This document shows positions 1 to 11,304 of a DNA stretch of 64,000 nucleotides, in pieces. The notes under the pieces were generated by a model, which searched no databases, was not told the DNA's origin, and worked only from the letters and a program-made list of their open reading frames with translations. Position 1 is the stretch's first letter. Each line of letters begins with the position of its first letter. This DNA is from Beta vulgaris subsp. vulgaris (taxonomy: Eukaryota > Streptophyta > Magnoliopsida > Caryophyllales > Amaranthaceae): the NCBI RefSeq assembly GCF_026745355.1, contig NC_079202.1:24768897-24832896 (forward strand). Reading direction: 5' to 3'. Both the position numbers and the translations under genes were made by a program.

Positions 1-2
1 AT

Positions 3-1153
3 GTCTATATGGAACAACCTCCTGGATTTGAAAACCCCAATCTTCCTAACCATGTCTATAAGCTAGATAAAGCTCTTTATGGACTAAAGCAAGCTCCTAG
101 ATCATGGTATGAAAGACTCAAAATTCTTACTTTCTAATGATTTTATACGAGGAAAAGTTGATAGGACCCTGTTCCTTAGATCCAAAGGAACAGACATTCT
201 AGTGGTTCAGATTTATGTAGATGATATAATTTTTGGTGCAACTAACGAATCTCTTTGTAAGGAATTTGCTGAGTTAATGCGTAGTGAATTTGAAATGAGC
301 ATGAGGGAGAATTAAACTTCTTTCTCGGCTTGCAAATCAAGCAAACTGAAAGAGGAACAATGATCCATCAGAAAATATGTGAAGGAGTTATTGAAAAAAT
401 ATGGGCTGGAGCAAGCAAAAACCAACCATACTGCAATTAGAACAGGAACAAGGTTAGATGAGGATCCAAGTGGTAAGTCCGTAAATCAGAAACTCTACAG
501 AGGTATGATTGGTTCCTTACTTTATCTAACTGCTAGTAGGCCTGATATCTCCTTTAGTGTTGGTTTATGTGCTAGATTCCAATCAAATCCTAAGGGATCT
601 CATTTGACAGTCGTCAAACGGATCCTTAGATATTTGAAAGGAAGTGATGATCTTTGTTTGTTCTATCCTCGAAGTGACATCTTTGATCTATAGTATACTC
701 TGATCTGACTATGCTGGAGACTTGGTGAATCGTAAAAGCACCTCAGGTATTGCCCAATTCCCAGGATCAAGCTTAGTTTCTTGGAGTTCAAAGAAGCAGA
801 ACACTGTTGCTCTTTCAACAGCCGAAGCTGAATATGTGGCAGCTGCTGCATGCTGCTCTCAGGTATTATGGATCAAGCAACAGGTACGTGACTTTGGCAT
901 AAAATTTAAGTGTGTTCCTATACTCTGTGATAATACTAGTGCCATATGCATTTCCAAGGATCCAGTTCATCACTCTAGAGTCAAGCATATTCACATTCGT
1001 CATCATTTCCTAAAAGACAATGTAGAAAAGGGATTAGTCAAAGTTGATTTTTGTCCAACTGAAAATGAAATAGCTGACATATTGACTAAACCTCTATCTA
1101 GGGACAGGTTTGAAAGGATCCTCTTGGAACTAGGAATGATAAGGATTGTTTGA
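3..1153 (+). pseudogene. copia pol remnant: reverse transcriptase C-terminal part and RNase H
   Basis: Translation starts mid-protein with a V-Y-M-E-Q-P-P-G-F stretch and the [12 protein letters not shown] motif that is near-invariant in Ty1/copia reverse transcriptase. A frame change near 110 leads to a segment carrying the catalytic YVDD box (214-225). A further change near 315 leads to the connection region (379-693), and another near 700 to RNase H (722-1153) with STAEAEYVAAAACC and the closing ADILTKPLSRDRFERI. The enzyme copied element RNA into DNA and removed the RNA strand. At least three frame breaks mean no functional protein. The stop at 1151-1153 sits where Sirevirus pol normally ends. 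Confidence 0.9.
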
Positions 1154-1680
1154 ATGTACAAATGATGTTTATTCCCCAAGAATTGTTTCTTACCAAGTAT
1201 GCCCTGCAACTTTCATGAAATAAATTTCATACACCTAGGGTCAAGTATAAGGACTCACATTTGTCTTTGAATATTACCCTTATTGTCCTTGCACATATTT
1301 GGTACGTACGTAGTTTGTACATTATGGACAAATTTATCATATGCAAGAGTATTTTTATTTTTCTCTCTTCTTATTTTTTTTCCTCCAAATCTCCTTGATT
1401 ATTTTTTCTTTTCACACCTCAATTCTGTACATAAATGCGTTAACATGTATTATTGCCACAATCACATGTTCGGTTAATCTGAGTTAAATGAAGAAACTTC
1501 ATTAAATTTTTCCCAAAACCCGATAAACCGTTTCATTAAACCTAACCATCTATTTTACTTTCACACGGAATCATCATTGCTTTTAAACCCCAAGCCATCA
1601 CATCACTAACCCCTCACAACTTCCCACACTCACATCAAGTCATCTCTCTCTCATCTCTCATCTTCAACCTCCCTCCAAAA
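1154..1680 (+). other. Spacer between pol and the extra 3' ORF
   Basis: No convincing coding sequence. The stretch is T-rich in its middle (1340-1410) and then pyrimidine-rich with repeated CTCTC and CATC runs (1600-1690), like the untranslated leader expected before the extra ORF of Sireviruses. A 64-codon open frame at 1283-1477 is hydrophobic and matches nothing I recognise. Confidence 0.5.
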
Positions 1681-3090
1681 ACCTTTCACCATATCCTCTC
1701 ACAGTAAGAATTCCGGTGATCACGAGAATTTTCAACGGGAGAAAACACCATCACTTGACGAAATTAGCGCTCAAGAATCATCCAAGACAAGAGAAGATTC
1801 AACTAGGTTAAAATCAGAATCATCTGCTCGTAATTCTCTCTCTCCGAAACAAGAAGAGGGCGAAAATGAAGCTGAAAGTGAACAAGAAAAAGAAATTACT
1901 GTTCCTACGAAGAGAGGTAAGAAAACAAAATCATCTCAATTTGTTGTGGGTTTTTGTATTGATGTTGCATGGTACAAAAAGTCCAAGTGGACGAAACTAT
2001 TGAACATATTAAAGTTTCAAAAATGGTGGAAAATTGTCAGTTTGGATGAGGGTTTATATGAAAAAGAAATGAAAGAGTTTTGTTTAAGTTTTAATATCAC
2101 TGAGGGCGTATGTGTGAGTGTGGTGAATGGATGTGTTGTCACTTTAACTGAAAAGAAGTTGGGGACTGGTTTGATGTCCCAATTGAGGGTTATAAGGAGT
2201 ATATTAAGGGTAGGGCGAAACTTAACATCAATGGAGTCTCAAATGCTAAAATTCTTGCTTTCTTTAATGGAACTTCGAATACATTATCTTTAGATCAAAA
2301 AGAACTGGCCCCCTTTCATAAACTGTTATTCCAATTTGTCCGGCGTTTCATCTTACCCCGTTCCTTAAAAAGAACCCAGGCTAGTTTTATGGATCTCTCC
2401 ATTATGTACTGCCTTGCAAATAACATCAAAATCAACCTCCATTCTTTGATTATTTCACATCTCTCTCACTGCATCTCTCATAATATAAAAGTTGGCTATG
2501 TAAACCTTCTCTTCTCTATCTTCAAAAATTGCAAAGTCAAATTGCCTGCCAGTCCCTCCTTTTGTCTTGAACCTGAAAATTATCTCACCAAAGCCACCCT
2601 GTCAAGACTTAGCTTAAGGTTGGTCAATGGGAAGCTAGATTTTGAGAGGGAAGAAACGCTGGTTAAGGTAGAAGTGGGTGGTAAGAGGAAGTTGGGTGAT
2701 AAAGGAGTTCCAAGTGGGTCTGTGAGGAAGAGTTAGAGGATTGTTGGGTCCAAGTCTCTGAAGGAGCAGGATCAAGGTGAAACTGTGTTTATTCACCTAG
2801 ACTCGGATCCAGTTCCTTCCACCACTGTTGATTTTCCGTTCTTATCTACTACTGGGATAAACAAAATTCTCTGGGAAATTCAAGACTCTTTGACCCTACT
2901 GCACACCAGGATAAATGCTATAGAGACCACTGTCTCTACTCTGGATTCTCAGCAGCACCAACAACTGATGGCCATCAAGTATGCTGATACCGTGATACAG
3001 GGATCAAGAACAAAGTTGACGGTGTTGTCTCCAAAATTTATTCTGTGGTATCCACTCTTTTCAAGCGCCCTAAGCCCTAACTTCTTTTAA
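1681..3090 (+). pseudogene. Sirevirus extra 3' ORF (putative plant transposon protein type), decayed
   Basis: Open frames follow one another across 1681-3090 with a frame change near 2220 and an in-frame TAG at 2734-2736. The first part is rich in S, E and K. The middle (about 2290-2530) has the FVRRFILPRS...ASFMDLSIMYCL pattern that I associate with the Pfam family called putative plant transposon protein, found in many Sirevirus third ORFs. The last part (2785-3090) is helical with heptad-like spacing (TLLHTRINAIETTVSTLDSQ), so probably a short coiled coil. It is sometimes called env-like from its position; I see no signal peptide or fusion peptide, so I make no claim of envelope function. 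Identification is from memory of the family pattern. Confidence 0.6.
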
Positions 3091-3678
3091 CTTTGAAACA
3101 ATTGGACAAGTTTTTTTTTTGTGGCTGTAATTATTGTTAAACAATTTTTTTTTTGTTTTCTCTTTATGTGTCCTTTTGAGACACATGAAGCACTTTAATG
3201 TCTTCTATTTTCTGCTTAACTCTTGTGCTCTGCATATGGATTATACTCTACTGTCCATATTGCTGCTTTCTACTTGCTTATTTTTGTGTTTGGATGGCTA
3301 ATATTATAAGATGCGTGTTTGAGCAACTTGCTTGATGCCTAGACTGTTGACTCTCTAGTGCTGCAGGTTCATCACTTTGTTTTGATAATGACAAAAGGGG
3401 GAAGAGATATTGTTGGTATATGTATAATTTTTTTTTTAATCTTAGTTCCTATGCATGTTTTTCTCATCCCTATTTCCAGTAGAGCCTGATCTTGTTCCCA
3501 GTGTTAGTTGAGTCTACTTAGGTCTAGTTTGTGTGTTATATATATTTTTTGTTATATATATATATATTTTTTTTGTGTTATAGTTTTATCTGATTTGTCT
3601 TTTCTTTTCATAAAACAGAAAAACATAAAAAAAAAAAAAAAATTCCAATTATTTGCCATCATAAAAAAGGGGGAATAT
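3091..3678 (+). other. 3' untranslated part with two polypurine tracts
   Basis: AT-rich and non-coding. It contains a TTTGATAATGACAAAAGGGGG motif near 3381-3401 and a second AAAAAAGGGGGAAT tract at 3663-3676 directly before the LTR. Polypurine tracts prime plus-strand DNA synthesis. The inverted copy at 5652-5900 shows the same pair, so the duplication predates the split of the two copies. Confidence 0.6.
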
Positions 3679-4516
3679 TGTTGTTTCACTACTTTGATAA
3701 TGACAAATAATTAACTTTAGTTAAATTAGTTTCTTTTTATTCGTGTGTTAGTAGTTTAATTTTATGTTATTAAATTTAGTCGTTCTTGTTTTAATTTAGT
3801 CTACAATCTAGATTTATTCTTTTATCTTAGGTTTATTATCTTTCAGATATCACAAATAATATGTTAATAACTTATGGAGAATTGATTAAGAGGTTAATCA
3901 AAAATTAAGTTGTTAAACTTTATTTGTGTTTGTTACAAACCGTTTATATTATGGATATAATGATCGTGAAATTATGTGATTCCATAATATGCTTTGAAGT
4001 TAGTTTGTGCGCAGATATTTAGATAGGTTACTTGATGAAGATGCGTCAAAAGCAAAACTAACAGCGCCTAAAGAGGAGAAGTTGAGGTAGTTCCTAGATT
4101 TTAGGAACCACAACAACCCACCTACTTATGAGGCGTGGGATAACGGATGCGCGTGTGAAAATGGCGAAAGTTGTGGAAGCTAACCGCATAACTCCCAACG
4201 GTATCTTGCAACGGCTAGATTGTGGAAGGAGTGTGGCTGAAAATCAGCTCCACTATGTTCGTGGAGAAGATCATGGGAAGATTGTCTTCTACAAATTGTT
4301 TTGTGTAGCAATCTTAGAAAAAAATACTTTCAGAATTTTTAGTGTAATATTTTTGTGAAACTATATTCGGTTTTTACTCTTCTTTCATTATTGCTTAGTG
4401 TATTATAGATTGGGTTGAGTGAGTCTAAATCTTTAATCATTCTGAGAGAAAAAAAGAAAGAGAAAGAAAAGAGAGAAAGAGAAAAGACTTCGAGTGAAGT
4501 CAAGAGAGAGTCAACT
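3679..4516 (+). repeat. Partial 3' LTR of the left Sirevirus-like element
   Basis: It starts TGTTGTTTCACT right after the polypurine tract. It matches, in inverted orientation, the LTR at 4517-5651, including the GATAATGACA start, the GGAGAAGATCATGG region and the purine-rich GACTTCGAGTGAAGTC region near 4486-4502. It stops about 280 bp earlier than its counterpart, so the LTR end is missing. Confidence 0.75.
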
Positions 4517-5651
4517 TGTTAGTCTTGGACGAACACTTAATCAACTACAAGAGGGGGGGTGCATTGTAGTTGGAGAGATTTTCAAACTTTTTGCGGAAAT
4601 AAAAGAATGATTGAATAAGAAAGAAATAATTGCATGAAATAAGAAAGAACTAGGAACACGAGACTTTTACAAGGAAAACTTCCTAGGCCCAATAGGAAGA
4701 AAAACCTTGACCACGAGGGATTTTGACTCAATTTTTCTTTAATAACTTTTAGGCCAAAAGACTCTCTTTTTGTACAACCTAAACCCGGACCAACTCTGTT
4801 CCTCTAGGAACTGGTTCCCTGTCAGCCTATTCCCCCTGAACAGTTGACTTCTTCCTTGACTTCAGTCGAAGTCTTTTCTCTTTCTTTTATCTCTCAAAAA
4901 TGATTACAGACTTAGATTCACTCAACCCAATCTATAATACATCAGTTTCTAAGAAGAAGAAAACCAAATGTACTTTCACTAAGAATATTACATAAAATTC
5001 TAAAAGTATATCGAAGAAGATCGTTACAAAACTCTATTTGTAGGGACCTTTCTTCTCGAGTTCTTCTCCACGATCTTCTCCATGATCACACGTAGCTTCA
5101 GCCACTTCTCCACAATATGTCCATAGTGTTATTTCCGTTAGCAGTTGGGCTTCCTTAAACTCAGCCACTTCTCCACGTTCACGCGCCTTATAAATAGATT
5201 AGTTGTTGTGGTTCTTAAAATGTAGGAACTACCTCAACGATCTATTTTTAAGCGCTTGCTTAGCTTAGTGTTGGGCGGCTCCTATATTGTAGGAAAACCA
5301 AAGATGTTGCACACACTAACTAAACAAAATATTATGGACACTTAATATATTAAATTTGTTACCTCCATAATATTAACCGAATATCACAAATAAGGTATTA
5401 ACAACTTAATCTTGATTAAACTCCTAACCAATTCTTCATAAGTTGTTTAACATGTTATTCGTGAAGTCTAAAAATAAATAAACTAATTAAAACTAAAAGA
5501 ATAAATCTAACAAAATAAAATAAACAAAACAGGAAAAATAAATCTATAACATATGAAATTACTTCTAACATAATAAACTAAAAACCAGACTTAATAAACT
5601 AAAATCACGTAAAATTTAATTATATGTCATTATCAAAATAGTGAAATAACA
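4517..5651 (-). repeat. 3' LTR of the inverted Sirevirus-like element
   Basis: On the plus strand it runs TGTTAGTCTTGG ... GTGAAATAACA, giving the TG...CA ends expected of an LTR on either strand. It adjoins the polypurine tract CCCCTTTTTG (rc) at 5658-5668. Near its end on the minus strand is a C-rich stretch followed by CTCTTGTAGT, which is also found near the end of the LTRs at 47877-49209 and 57186-58501. This supports a shared lineage. Confidence 0.75.
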
Positions 5652-6213
5652 ATATTTCCCCTTTTTGATTATGACAAATAACTAAGAAATTTTTTTATGT
5701 TTTTATGTTTTTGAAAAAAAATCTAAAGAATCTAAAGACTAAGAAAATAAAATACACAAACTATACACAACCTAACTTAATTAAAACTCTATTGAGACTG
5801 GGAACAGGATCAGACTTGACTGGGAGCAGGGATGAGAAAATATGCATAGGAACTAAGATAAAAAAATTTTAGACACTCATATCTCTTCCCCCTTTGTCAT
5901 TATCAAAACCAAGTATTGTACCTGCAGCACTAGAGAGTCAACAGTCTAGGCAACAAGCAAGTTGCTCAAACATACACCTCATAATATTAGCCATCCAAAC
6001 ACACAAACAAAATAGGCATGAAAAAAGCAATATTATAGACTGCAAAAATTACGCAATATGCAGAGTAAGGCAAAAGAAAGTGAAGAAATTAAACATAAAT
6101 GAAAAGTACTTCATGTGTCTCACAGTGACACAAGAAGAGAAATCAAAAGATTGTTTAATAATTACAGCCACACAAAAAAAAAACTTGCTCAATTGTTCCA
6201 AAGTTAAGAGAAG

Positions 6214-6537
6214 TTAGGGTTTGGTTCTTTTGAAGAGAGAGGAGACCACAAAATCTATCTTGGAGAGCACACCATCCACCTTGTTCCTGATCCTAGTATC
6301 AGCATTTTTGATTGCAAGCAGTTGTTGTTGCTGCTGAGAGTCCAGAACATTGACGGTAGCTTCAATGGCATTGATCCTGGTGTGTAGAAGGGTCAAGGAG
6401 TCCTGAATTTCCCGGAGTAGCTTGTTGGGCCCAGTTGTAGATAGCAACGGAAAATCCATAGCAGTAGAAGGAACTGGAAAATCCACAGCAGTAGAAGAAA
6501 ATGCTTCCGCCCTACTGGCTGCCTCCCCGCAAGCCAC
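6214..6537 (-). pseudogene. C-terminal fragment of the Sirevirus extra ORF
   Basis: 107 codons on the minus strand. Residues from about 30 onward match the product of 2820-3060 (STTG.NK.L.EIQDSLTLLHTRINAIE, a likely coiled coil). The first part contains a short internal duplication, with TAVDFPVP followed by TAMDFPLL. It starts at the only ATG in the frame, which probably lies inside the original gene, so this is a fragment. Further upstream on the same strand the reading continues with two stops into GC-rich sequence. Confidence 0.6.
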
Positions 6538-6540
6538 CGC

Positions 6541-6817
6541 CGTGTCGACCTCCAGTCAGCTGTTGCCTCCGCCGGCGGTAACGCATGCTGCCTCGCCTAC
6601 CTTCTCGTCGTTCTTCACAACGCAACCTTCCGCAGCCTTTGCATCTCCGCCAAGGACTACTGCCAGCGCCTATTCAGCGCCTTTTCAAGGTTTCTCGTCG
6701 GGGCTGCTCACCGCTGGTTCGCCTACATCCACGTCGCACTCGCAACCTCGCTTCCTGCCGGGTTTTCCCCACCCATCTGCGACGCCAACCACAGCCGGCC
6801 TTGGCTAGCCCTTTACC
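6541..6817 (+). other. GC-rich segment between two elements
   Basis: This stretch is markedly richer in G and C than its surroundings. On the plus strand an open frame covers 6422-6808 with a Ser/Ala/Pro/Thr-rich product; on the minus strand a frame with two stops runs into the Sirevirus fragment. It could be the upstream part of the minus-strand ORF, leader sequence of the copia element that follows, or a captured fragment. No primer-binding site or LTR is visible here. Confidence 0.4.
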
Positions 6818-7736
6818 ATGCCACTGACTTCTTCTGTGCTTGCTCTACTGCAATTCTCTGCCCCTAATCTAAGTAATTTGTAACTATAACACTCCCTTCT
6901 CTTGAAGATTATTTGTTGTGGAAAACCAAGATTACGTGTTTGCTTCTTTCCCATTAATTGCTTGGTATGGTTGAAGGCACTATTTCCATTCCTCCTACTA
7001 CTATTATTGATGAACGTGGTATTACGATTCCTAATGTTCAATTTTATGATTATTTGAGTGTGGGTGAACAAATCAAATCATGGATTTTTGCCACGTTGTC
7101 TAGAGATTTTTTTTGTAGATGTGCATGATTTATCTACTTCTGTGGAAATTTGGACTCGTTTACAAACTAGGTTTATGCATGCTAGTATGGCTAGATCAAT
7201 GGAATTGAAGGGACGTCTAACTCATAAAGACTGCTTCCCAATCTATGGATGGTTATTTACGTGACATCAAGGTTATTGCTGATTCTTTTGCTGCCATTGA
7301 GTGTCCTATATCGAACCAGGATTTAGTATAATATACTCTTTTTGGTCTGGATCATGATTCTGAGTATGATCACATTGTCACTACTTTGCTGCATTATTTG
7401 TTCCCTCTTAGCTTTGATGATTTGCGCCCAAAGTTGCTCCTTCATGAACAACGTTTGATAAATTCGACGGATGGATCTGATACCTCCTCTCATCATGCCT
7501 TAGTAGTTGTTCAGTATTCTGGTATTGGTACTGGTTCCCCCTCCAAGTCTAATTTTGGAGGGAGGAATAGTGGAAGAAACAACAAGAATCATGGGGGTAG
7601 CAATAATCGAAATCAGAATAATCGGGGTAATGGTGGTGGCAACGGGGGTAATAATAATTCTCGTGGCTCTCGAAACAACAATAACAATGCTAATCGAGGC
7701 CGCCCTAATGGTATGAGTAAATATTCTAACTTGTAA
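6818..7736 (+). pseudogene. copia gag (UBN2-type), decayed
   Basis: ATG at 6818 opens a frame resembling the start of copia Gag, broken after about 23 codons. The reading continues in other frames with a DYLLWKTKI motif, an LLGMVEGTI motif and STSVEIWTRLQTRF (7137-7180), typical of the retrotransposon gag family UBN2. The last open part (7386-7736) ends in a Gly/Asn/Arg-rich tail (about residues 55-110) that probably binds RNA. Gag forms the particle in which the element RNA is copied. Several stops and frame changes exclude function. Confidence 0.8.
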
Positions 7737-7745
7737 TCCTATAGT

Positions 7746-8120
7746 ATGCCTTGCCTAGATTATATTACAAATGATTTGTCTTTAGTAGGGAATAATACAT
7801 CAAGTAATAGCAATGTAAACTCTACCCCTACTTCTAATACTTGTGGTCGCTATTGGTTTCCATGTCATCAAGCTGCCTATTGTCCTGAACGATTCGATTC
7901 TAGCTTTGTTCCCTCTTCCTCTCAAAGTGTCACTCGAGCCTTAGCTGCATTCTCTATTGGTGGTGAAGCTAATGATTCAGTCTGGTACCCGGATTCAGGA
8001 GCTGCATCCCACATGACTCCTCAGGATAGTAACTTTTCTACTAAAACTCCTTATACTAGGTGTAGTTCTATTGTAATTGGTAATGGTACCTTACTCCCTA
8101 TTAAAAGTACTGGTAATTAA
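7746..8120 (+). pseudogene. copia gag end and aspartic protease
   Basis: Open frame of 124 codons. A Cys/His cluster at about residues 34-49 (CGRYWFPCHQAAYC) is a damaged zinc knuckle. VWYPDSGAASHMTP (about residues 80-93) contains the DSG active-site triad of retroviral-type aspartic proteases, which cleave the polyprotein. The frame closes with a TAA inside the protease domain, so it is truncated; the rest of the polyprotein resumes after 8150. Confidence 0.8.
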
Positions 8121-8150
8121 ACCTTAAAAACTACAAGTCCTCCCCTCTAG

Positions 8151-8831
8151 TTGTCATCTATCTGTCATATTCCTAACTTAAAACATAATTTATTATCAGT
8201 TAATAAGTTGGGTTTGCTTCGGGGATCCATTAAGCAAGGTGGCTACCCTCTTCAGCCTATTGTTGTCCCTCTTGAGTCTCCAGTTCCTGCCTTCCTAGCC
8301 ACTAAGGAGTCGGGTGACGTTTGGCATGCTCGTCTGGGTCATACCTCTTCTAGCATTTTAGGAACTTTATGTTCAAATAATTCTATCACATGTACTTCTA
8401 AGTTTCATGATGATTGTGTTGGATGTAAGTTAGGAAAGACACATCGTTTACCTTTTGATTCAGTTGAACATATTTCTACATGACCATTATATAAAATTCA
8501 CAGTGATCTTTGGCAATCTTCTGTTTTGTCAAATCAATTATATCGTTATAATGTTGTGTTTGTTGATGATTTTTCGCGATATGCATGGATTAATCCCTTA
8601 CGTCGAAAATTAGAAGCTTATTCTAATTTTCTAGTTTTTCAAAAGATGGTTGAAAATCTATTTAATTGCAAGATTAAAATTTTTCAAAGTGATGGAGGAA
8701 GGGAATTTGATAATTCCCCTCTTCTACAACAGTTTCATGACAATGGCATAATTTTTCAAAAATCTTGCCCCCATAAAACGATGTTGCAGAACGCATGCAT
8801 CGTCATATCATTGAAATGGCTCGTACTATGA
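8151..8831 (+). pseudogene. copia pre-integrase and integrase core, broken
   Basis: The first part (8151-8483) carries the GAG-pre-integrase zinc finger: VWHARLGH, then CVGCKLGK before a stop. The second (8526-8831) begins the integrase catalytic core with VFVDDFSRYAW (first Asp) and FQSDGGREF (second Asp). The expected Glu about 35 residues on is lost in a frame change near 8780. Integrase inserts the DNA copy into the genome. Confidence 0.85.
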
Positions 8832-8840
8832 TAATTCATT

Positions 8841-10502
8841 ATGATATTCCTGCTGAATTTTGGGTTGATGCATCATACACTGCCACCTACACCATCAATA
8901 GGTTGCCAGCTCGATTTTAGGGGGTGTTTCACCTTTTCAAAATTATTTTATCGTCCCCCTTCCTCTTCTTTTTTTAAAACGTTTGGTTGTGAATGCTTCC
9001 CTTTGTGGTTAAATTCTAAAAATCACAAACTACAACCTAAGTCTAAAACATGTGTGTTTATTAGATATGCACTAATTTATAAAGGGTATCGTTGTTTTGA
9101 TCCTACTACCAATAAAGTCTTCACTAGTCATCATGTTCTTTTTCACGAACATAAGTTTCCTTATCGTAGCCTTGTGGGTGCTAAATCCACCATGCCTTCC
9201 ACGTCGCTCATGGTCTTAGATTCTGATTGGAGTCCCACAAATGTCATGTCCCCTAGTGACTCTAGTGTGTCCCCTGCCCCTCACCAGGTTTTGGAATCCC
9301 TGCACCATAATGGTGTTGGTCTGAGAGATAGCTCGTCCCATCTCCCCCCTCCTTCCTCTCCCACGTCGGCTTGGCCTGTTGCCAGCCCAGCACCTGTTGT
9401 GCTTTCCCCCTCCCCCACCAACGCCTCAGTCTTGCCCATCGAGGCACCATCACCCACTGTCTCGCCTTGCTCCCCCCCGCAAGTTGCTGCTCGGCTCATT
9501 GGGCGCCTAGCACTCGCTGGGTCCAACAACTTGGCTAGAGCGTCCTCGACGCCCCCTCGCATGCATGGGCCATTTCCTAGTGTGTCCCCATCTCCTAGTT
9601 CTAGCTCGCCTAGTGCGTCCCCATCTCCGTGTGTCTCCTTGCCTAGTCCCGTTTCTTCGGCCCCCCTTGTCGTCCCTAACCATCACCCCATGGTCACGAG
9701 GTTAAAGGACGGTGTGTCCAAGCCTAAGGTCTTAATGAACTTAAAATCTGATATTGTCGAGTTTGAACCGACTAATTTTAAACAAGCTTCTAAAGACTCA
9801 CGTTGGCGTCAAGCTATGCTTGATGAATATAAGGCTTTAATTAATAATGATTCATGGGAATTGGTACCTAGAAACTATGACAAGAATTTACTTGGTTGTA
9901 AATGGGTTTATCGGATTAAGAATTCTGATGGTTCAGTGGAGCGGTTCAAAGCCAAACTACTCGTTTTTGGAAATCATCAGCAGGTAGGTATTGATTACTT
10001 TGAAACCTTTAGTGCTGTTGTTATGCCTAGTATTGTTCGCTTAGTTCTTACTATTGTTGTTTCTCTTAAATGGTATATTCGTCAATTAGATGTCAAAAAT
10101 GCTTTTCTTCATGGTTTTGTTCGTGAAGAGGTTTATATGCGTCAACCTCCGGGTTTTATTCATCCATCTAAACCTACTCATATTTGTCGTCTCTGTAGGT
10201 CCATTTATGGTTTGAAACAAGCTCCCCGAGCTTGGTTCTCTAGGTTCAGCAATTTCCTCTTATCTATTGGTTTCAAGTGCACCAGTTGTGACACTTCTAT
10301 GTTCACCCTCAAATTTCGTGGCCATCTTATCATTCTTCTGTTATATGTTGATGATATTGTCCTCACTAGTAGTAGTCCTCCTCTTGTCACCAAATTCATT
10401 TATGTTCTTTCCTCTCAGTTTGCTATGAAGGATTTAGGGGATCTTCATTACTTCTTAGGTGTTCAGGTTGTGCGTACTCCTTCTGTTTTATTTTTGTCTT
10501 AA
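8841..10502 (+). pseudogene. copia integrase C-terminal part and reverse transcriptase
   Basis: This 553-codon open frame is the longest in the window. About residues 40-115 are the integrase C-terminal region (FKTFGCECFP, then CVFIRYA and the HHVLFHEHKFPY motif). A Pro/Ser-rich, GC-rich linker follows (about 120-290). Reverse transcriptase runs from about residue 325, with [31 protein letters not shown] and the catalytic YVDD at residues 502-505, then MKDLGDLHYFLGV. It ends at a TAA where translation should go on toward RNase H. The catalytic box is intact, but the protein is cut at both ends. Confidence 0.85.
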
Positions 10503-11304
10503 ACTAAGTATGTCTCTAATTTACTTCGTAAATTCCATCTTCATACTATTAAGCCAGTTACCACTCTTGTTGTCTCTAGAGTAACATTGTCTCTGCTTGA
10601 TGGAGAACTCCTTGTTGATCCCACAGATTATTTTAGTATGGTTGGTGCATTGCAATACTTAACTATGACTCGTCTAGATATTGCTTATGCTGTTAATATG
10701 GTATCTGAGTTTATGCATGCTCCTCGTACTACTCACCTTCATCCTGTGAAAATAATTTTCAGATATCTGCAGGGCAATTTGGATTTTGGTCTTTTCTTAT
10801 ATAGTAGCAGTTCTCCTACTATTGTTATTGCCTATTCTGATGCAGATTGGGCAAGATGCCCTGACACTCGTCATTCTACTACTGGCTATGCTGTTTTGTT
10901 GAGAAGAATCTAATTTCCTGGCGTTCGAAAAAGAAACCTACTGTCTCCAAATCCTCCACTGAAGCTGAATACAGGGATGTTGCCTACACAGTTGCTGAAA
11001 CTATTTAGCTCAAGCAACTTCTTGTAGACATTGGACATTTTCTGCGACGACCTGTGATTGTGTATTGTGATAATGTCTCTGCTACTTATCTCACGGCCAA
11101 TCTAGTTCAACATGGTTGTAGCAAATATATTGATGTTAATTATCATTTTGTTCGAGAAATGGTTGCAAAGGAAGGTTTTATTGTTCAACATGTTCTTACT
11201 TAGTCTCAGGTTAGAGACATTTTTACTAAGCGTCTATCTACTGACTTGTTTACTAGACATCGAACCAATCTATCCGTTGTATCACCCCATAAAGACTGAG
11301 GAGG
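10503..11304 (+). pseudogene. copia RNase H region
   Basis: Just after the stop at 10502 the frame resumes (TKYVSNLLRKF). It then runs through MVGALQYLTMTRLDIAYAV (10639-10695), FRYLQGN and the RNase H segment IAYSDADWARCPDTRHSTTGYAV. A frameshift at about 10905 and in-frame stops follow before the end (DIFTKRLSTDL near 11214-11250). The order and spacing match the end of copia pol. Confidence 0.8.

Larger units (their letters stand above)
1..4516 (+). mobile_element. Sirevirus-like Ty1/copia retrotransposon, 3' part
   Basis: Seen in order: the end of reverse transcriptase, RNase H, a spacer, an extra ORF of the kind found downstream of pol in Sireviruses, two polypurine tracts (near 3391-3405 and 3664-3675) and an LTR start (TGTTGTTTCACT at 3679). 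The 5' half lies outside the window. The LTR is cut short near 4516, where a second related element begins on the opposite strand. Multiple polypurine tracts and an additional 3' ORF are known Sirevirus traits; assignment to that lineage is inference from this layout and from likeness to the complete element at 47877-58501. Confidence 0.85.
4517..6540 (-). mobile_element. Second Sirevirus-like element, 3' end only, inverted
   Basis: Reading on the minus strand, the C-terminal part of the extra ORF (6537-6214) is followed by two polypurine tracts (rc near 5885-5900 and 5653-5670) and a complete LTR. It is a paralogue of 2785-4516, with substitutions and small indels throughout. Its upstream side ends near 6490-6540, where GC-rich sequence and the next copia element begin. 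It most likely inserted into the LTR of the left element, though later rearrangement is possible. Confidence 0.8.

Noticed and set aside
3408..3678. An LTR beginning at TGTTGGTATATG (3409)
   Set aside because: The inverted copy lacks this start (it reads GATATGAGTGTC), whereas both copies share the start at 3679 after the second polypurine tract.
9262..9562. Minus-strand open frames of 63 and 93 codons
   Set aside because: They are shadows of the GC-rich, Ser/Pro-coding linker of the copia polyprotein on the plus strand.
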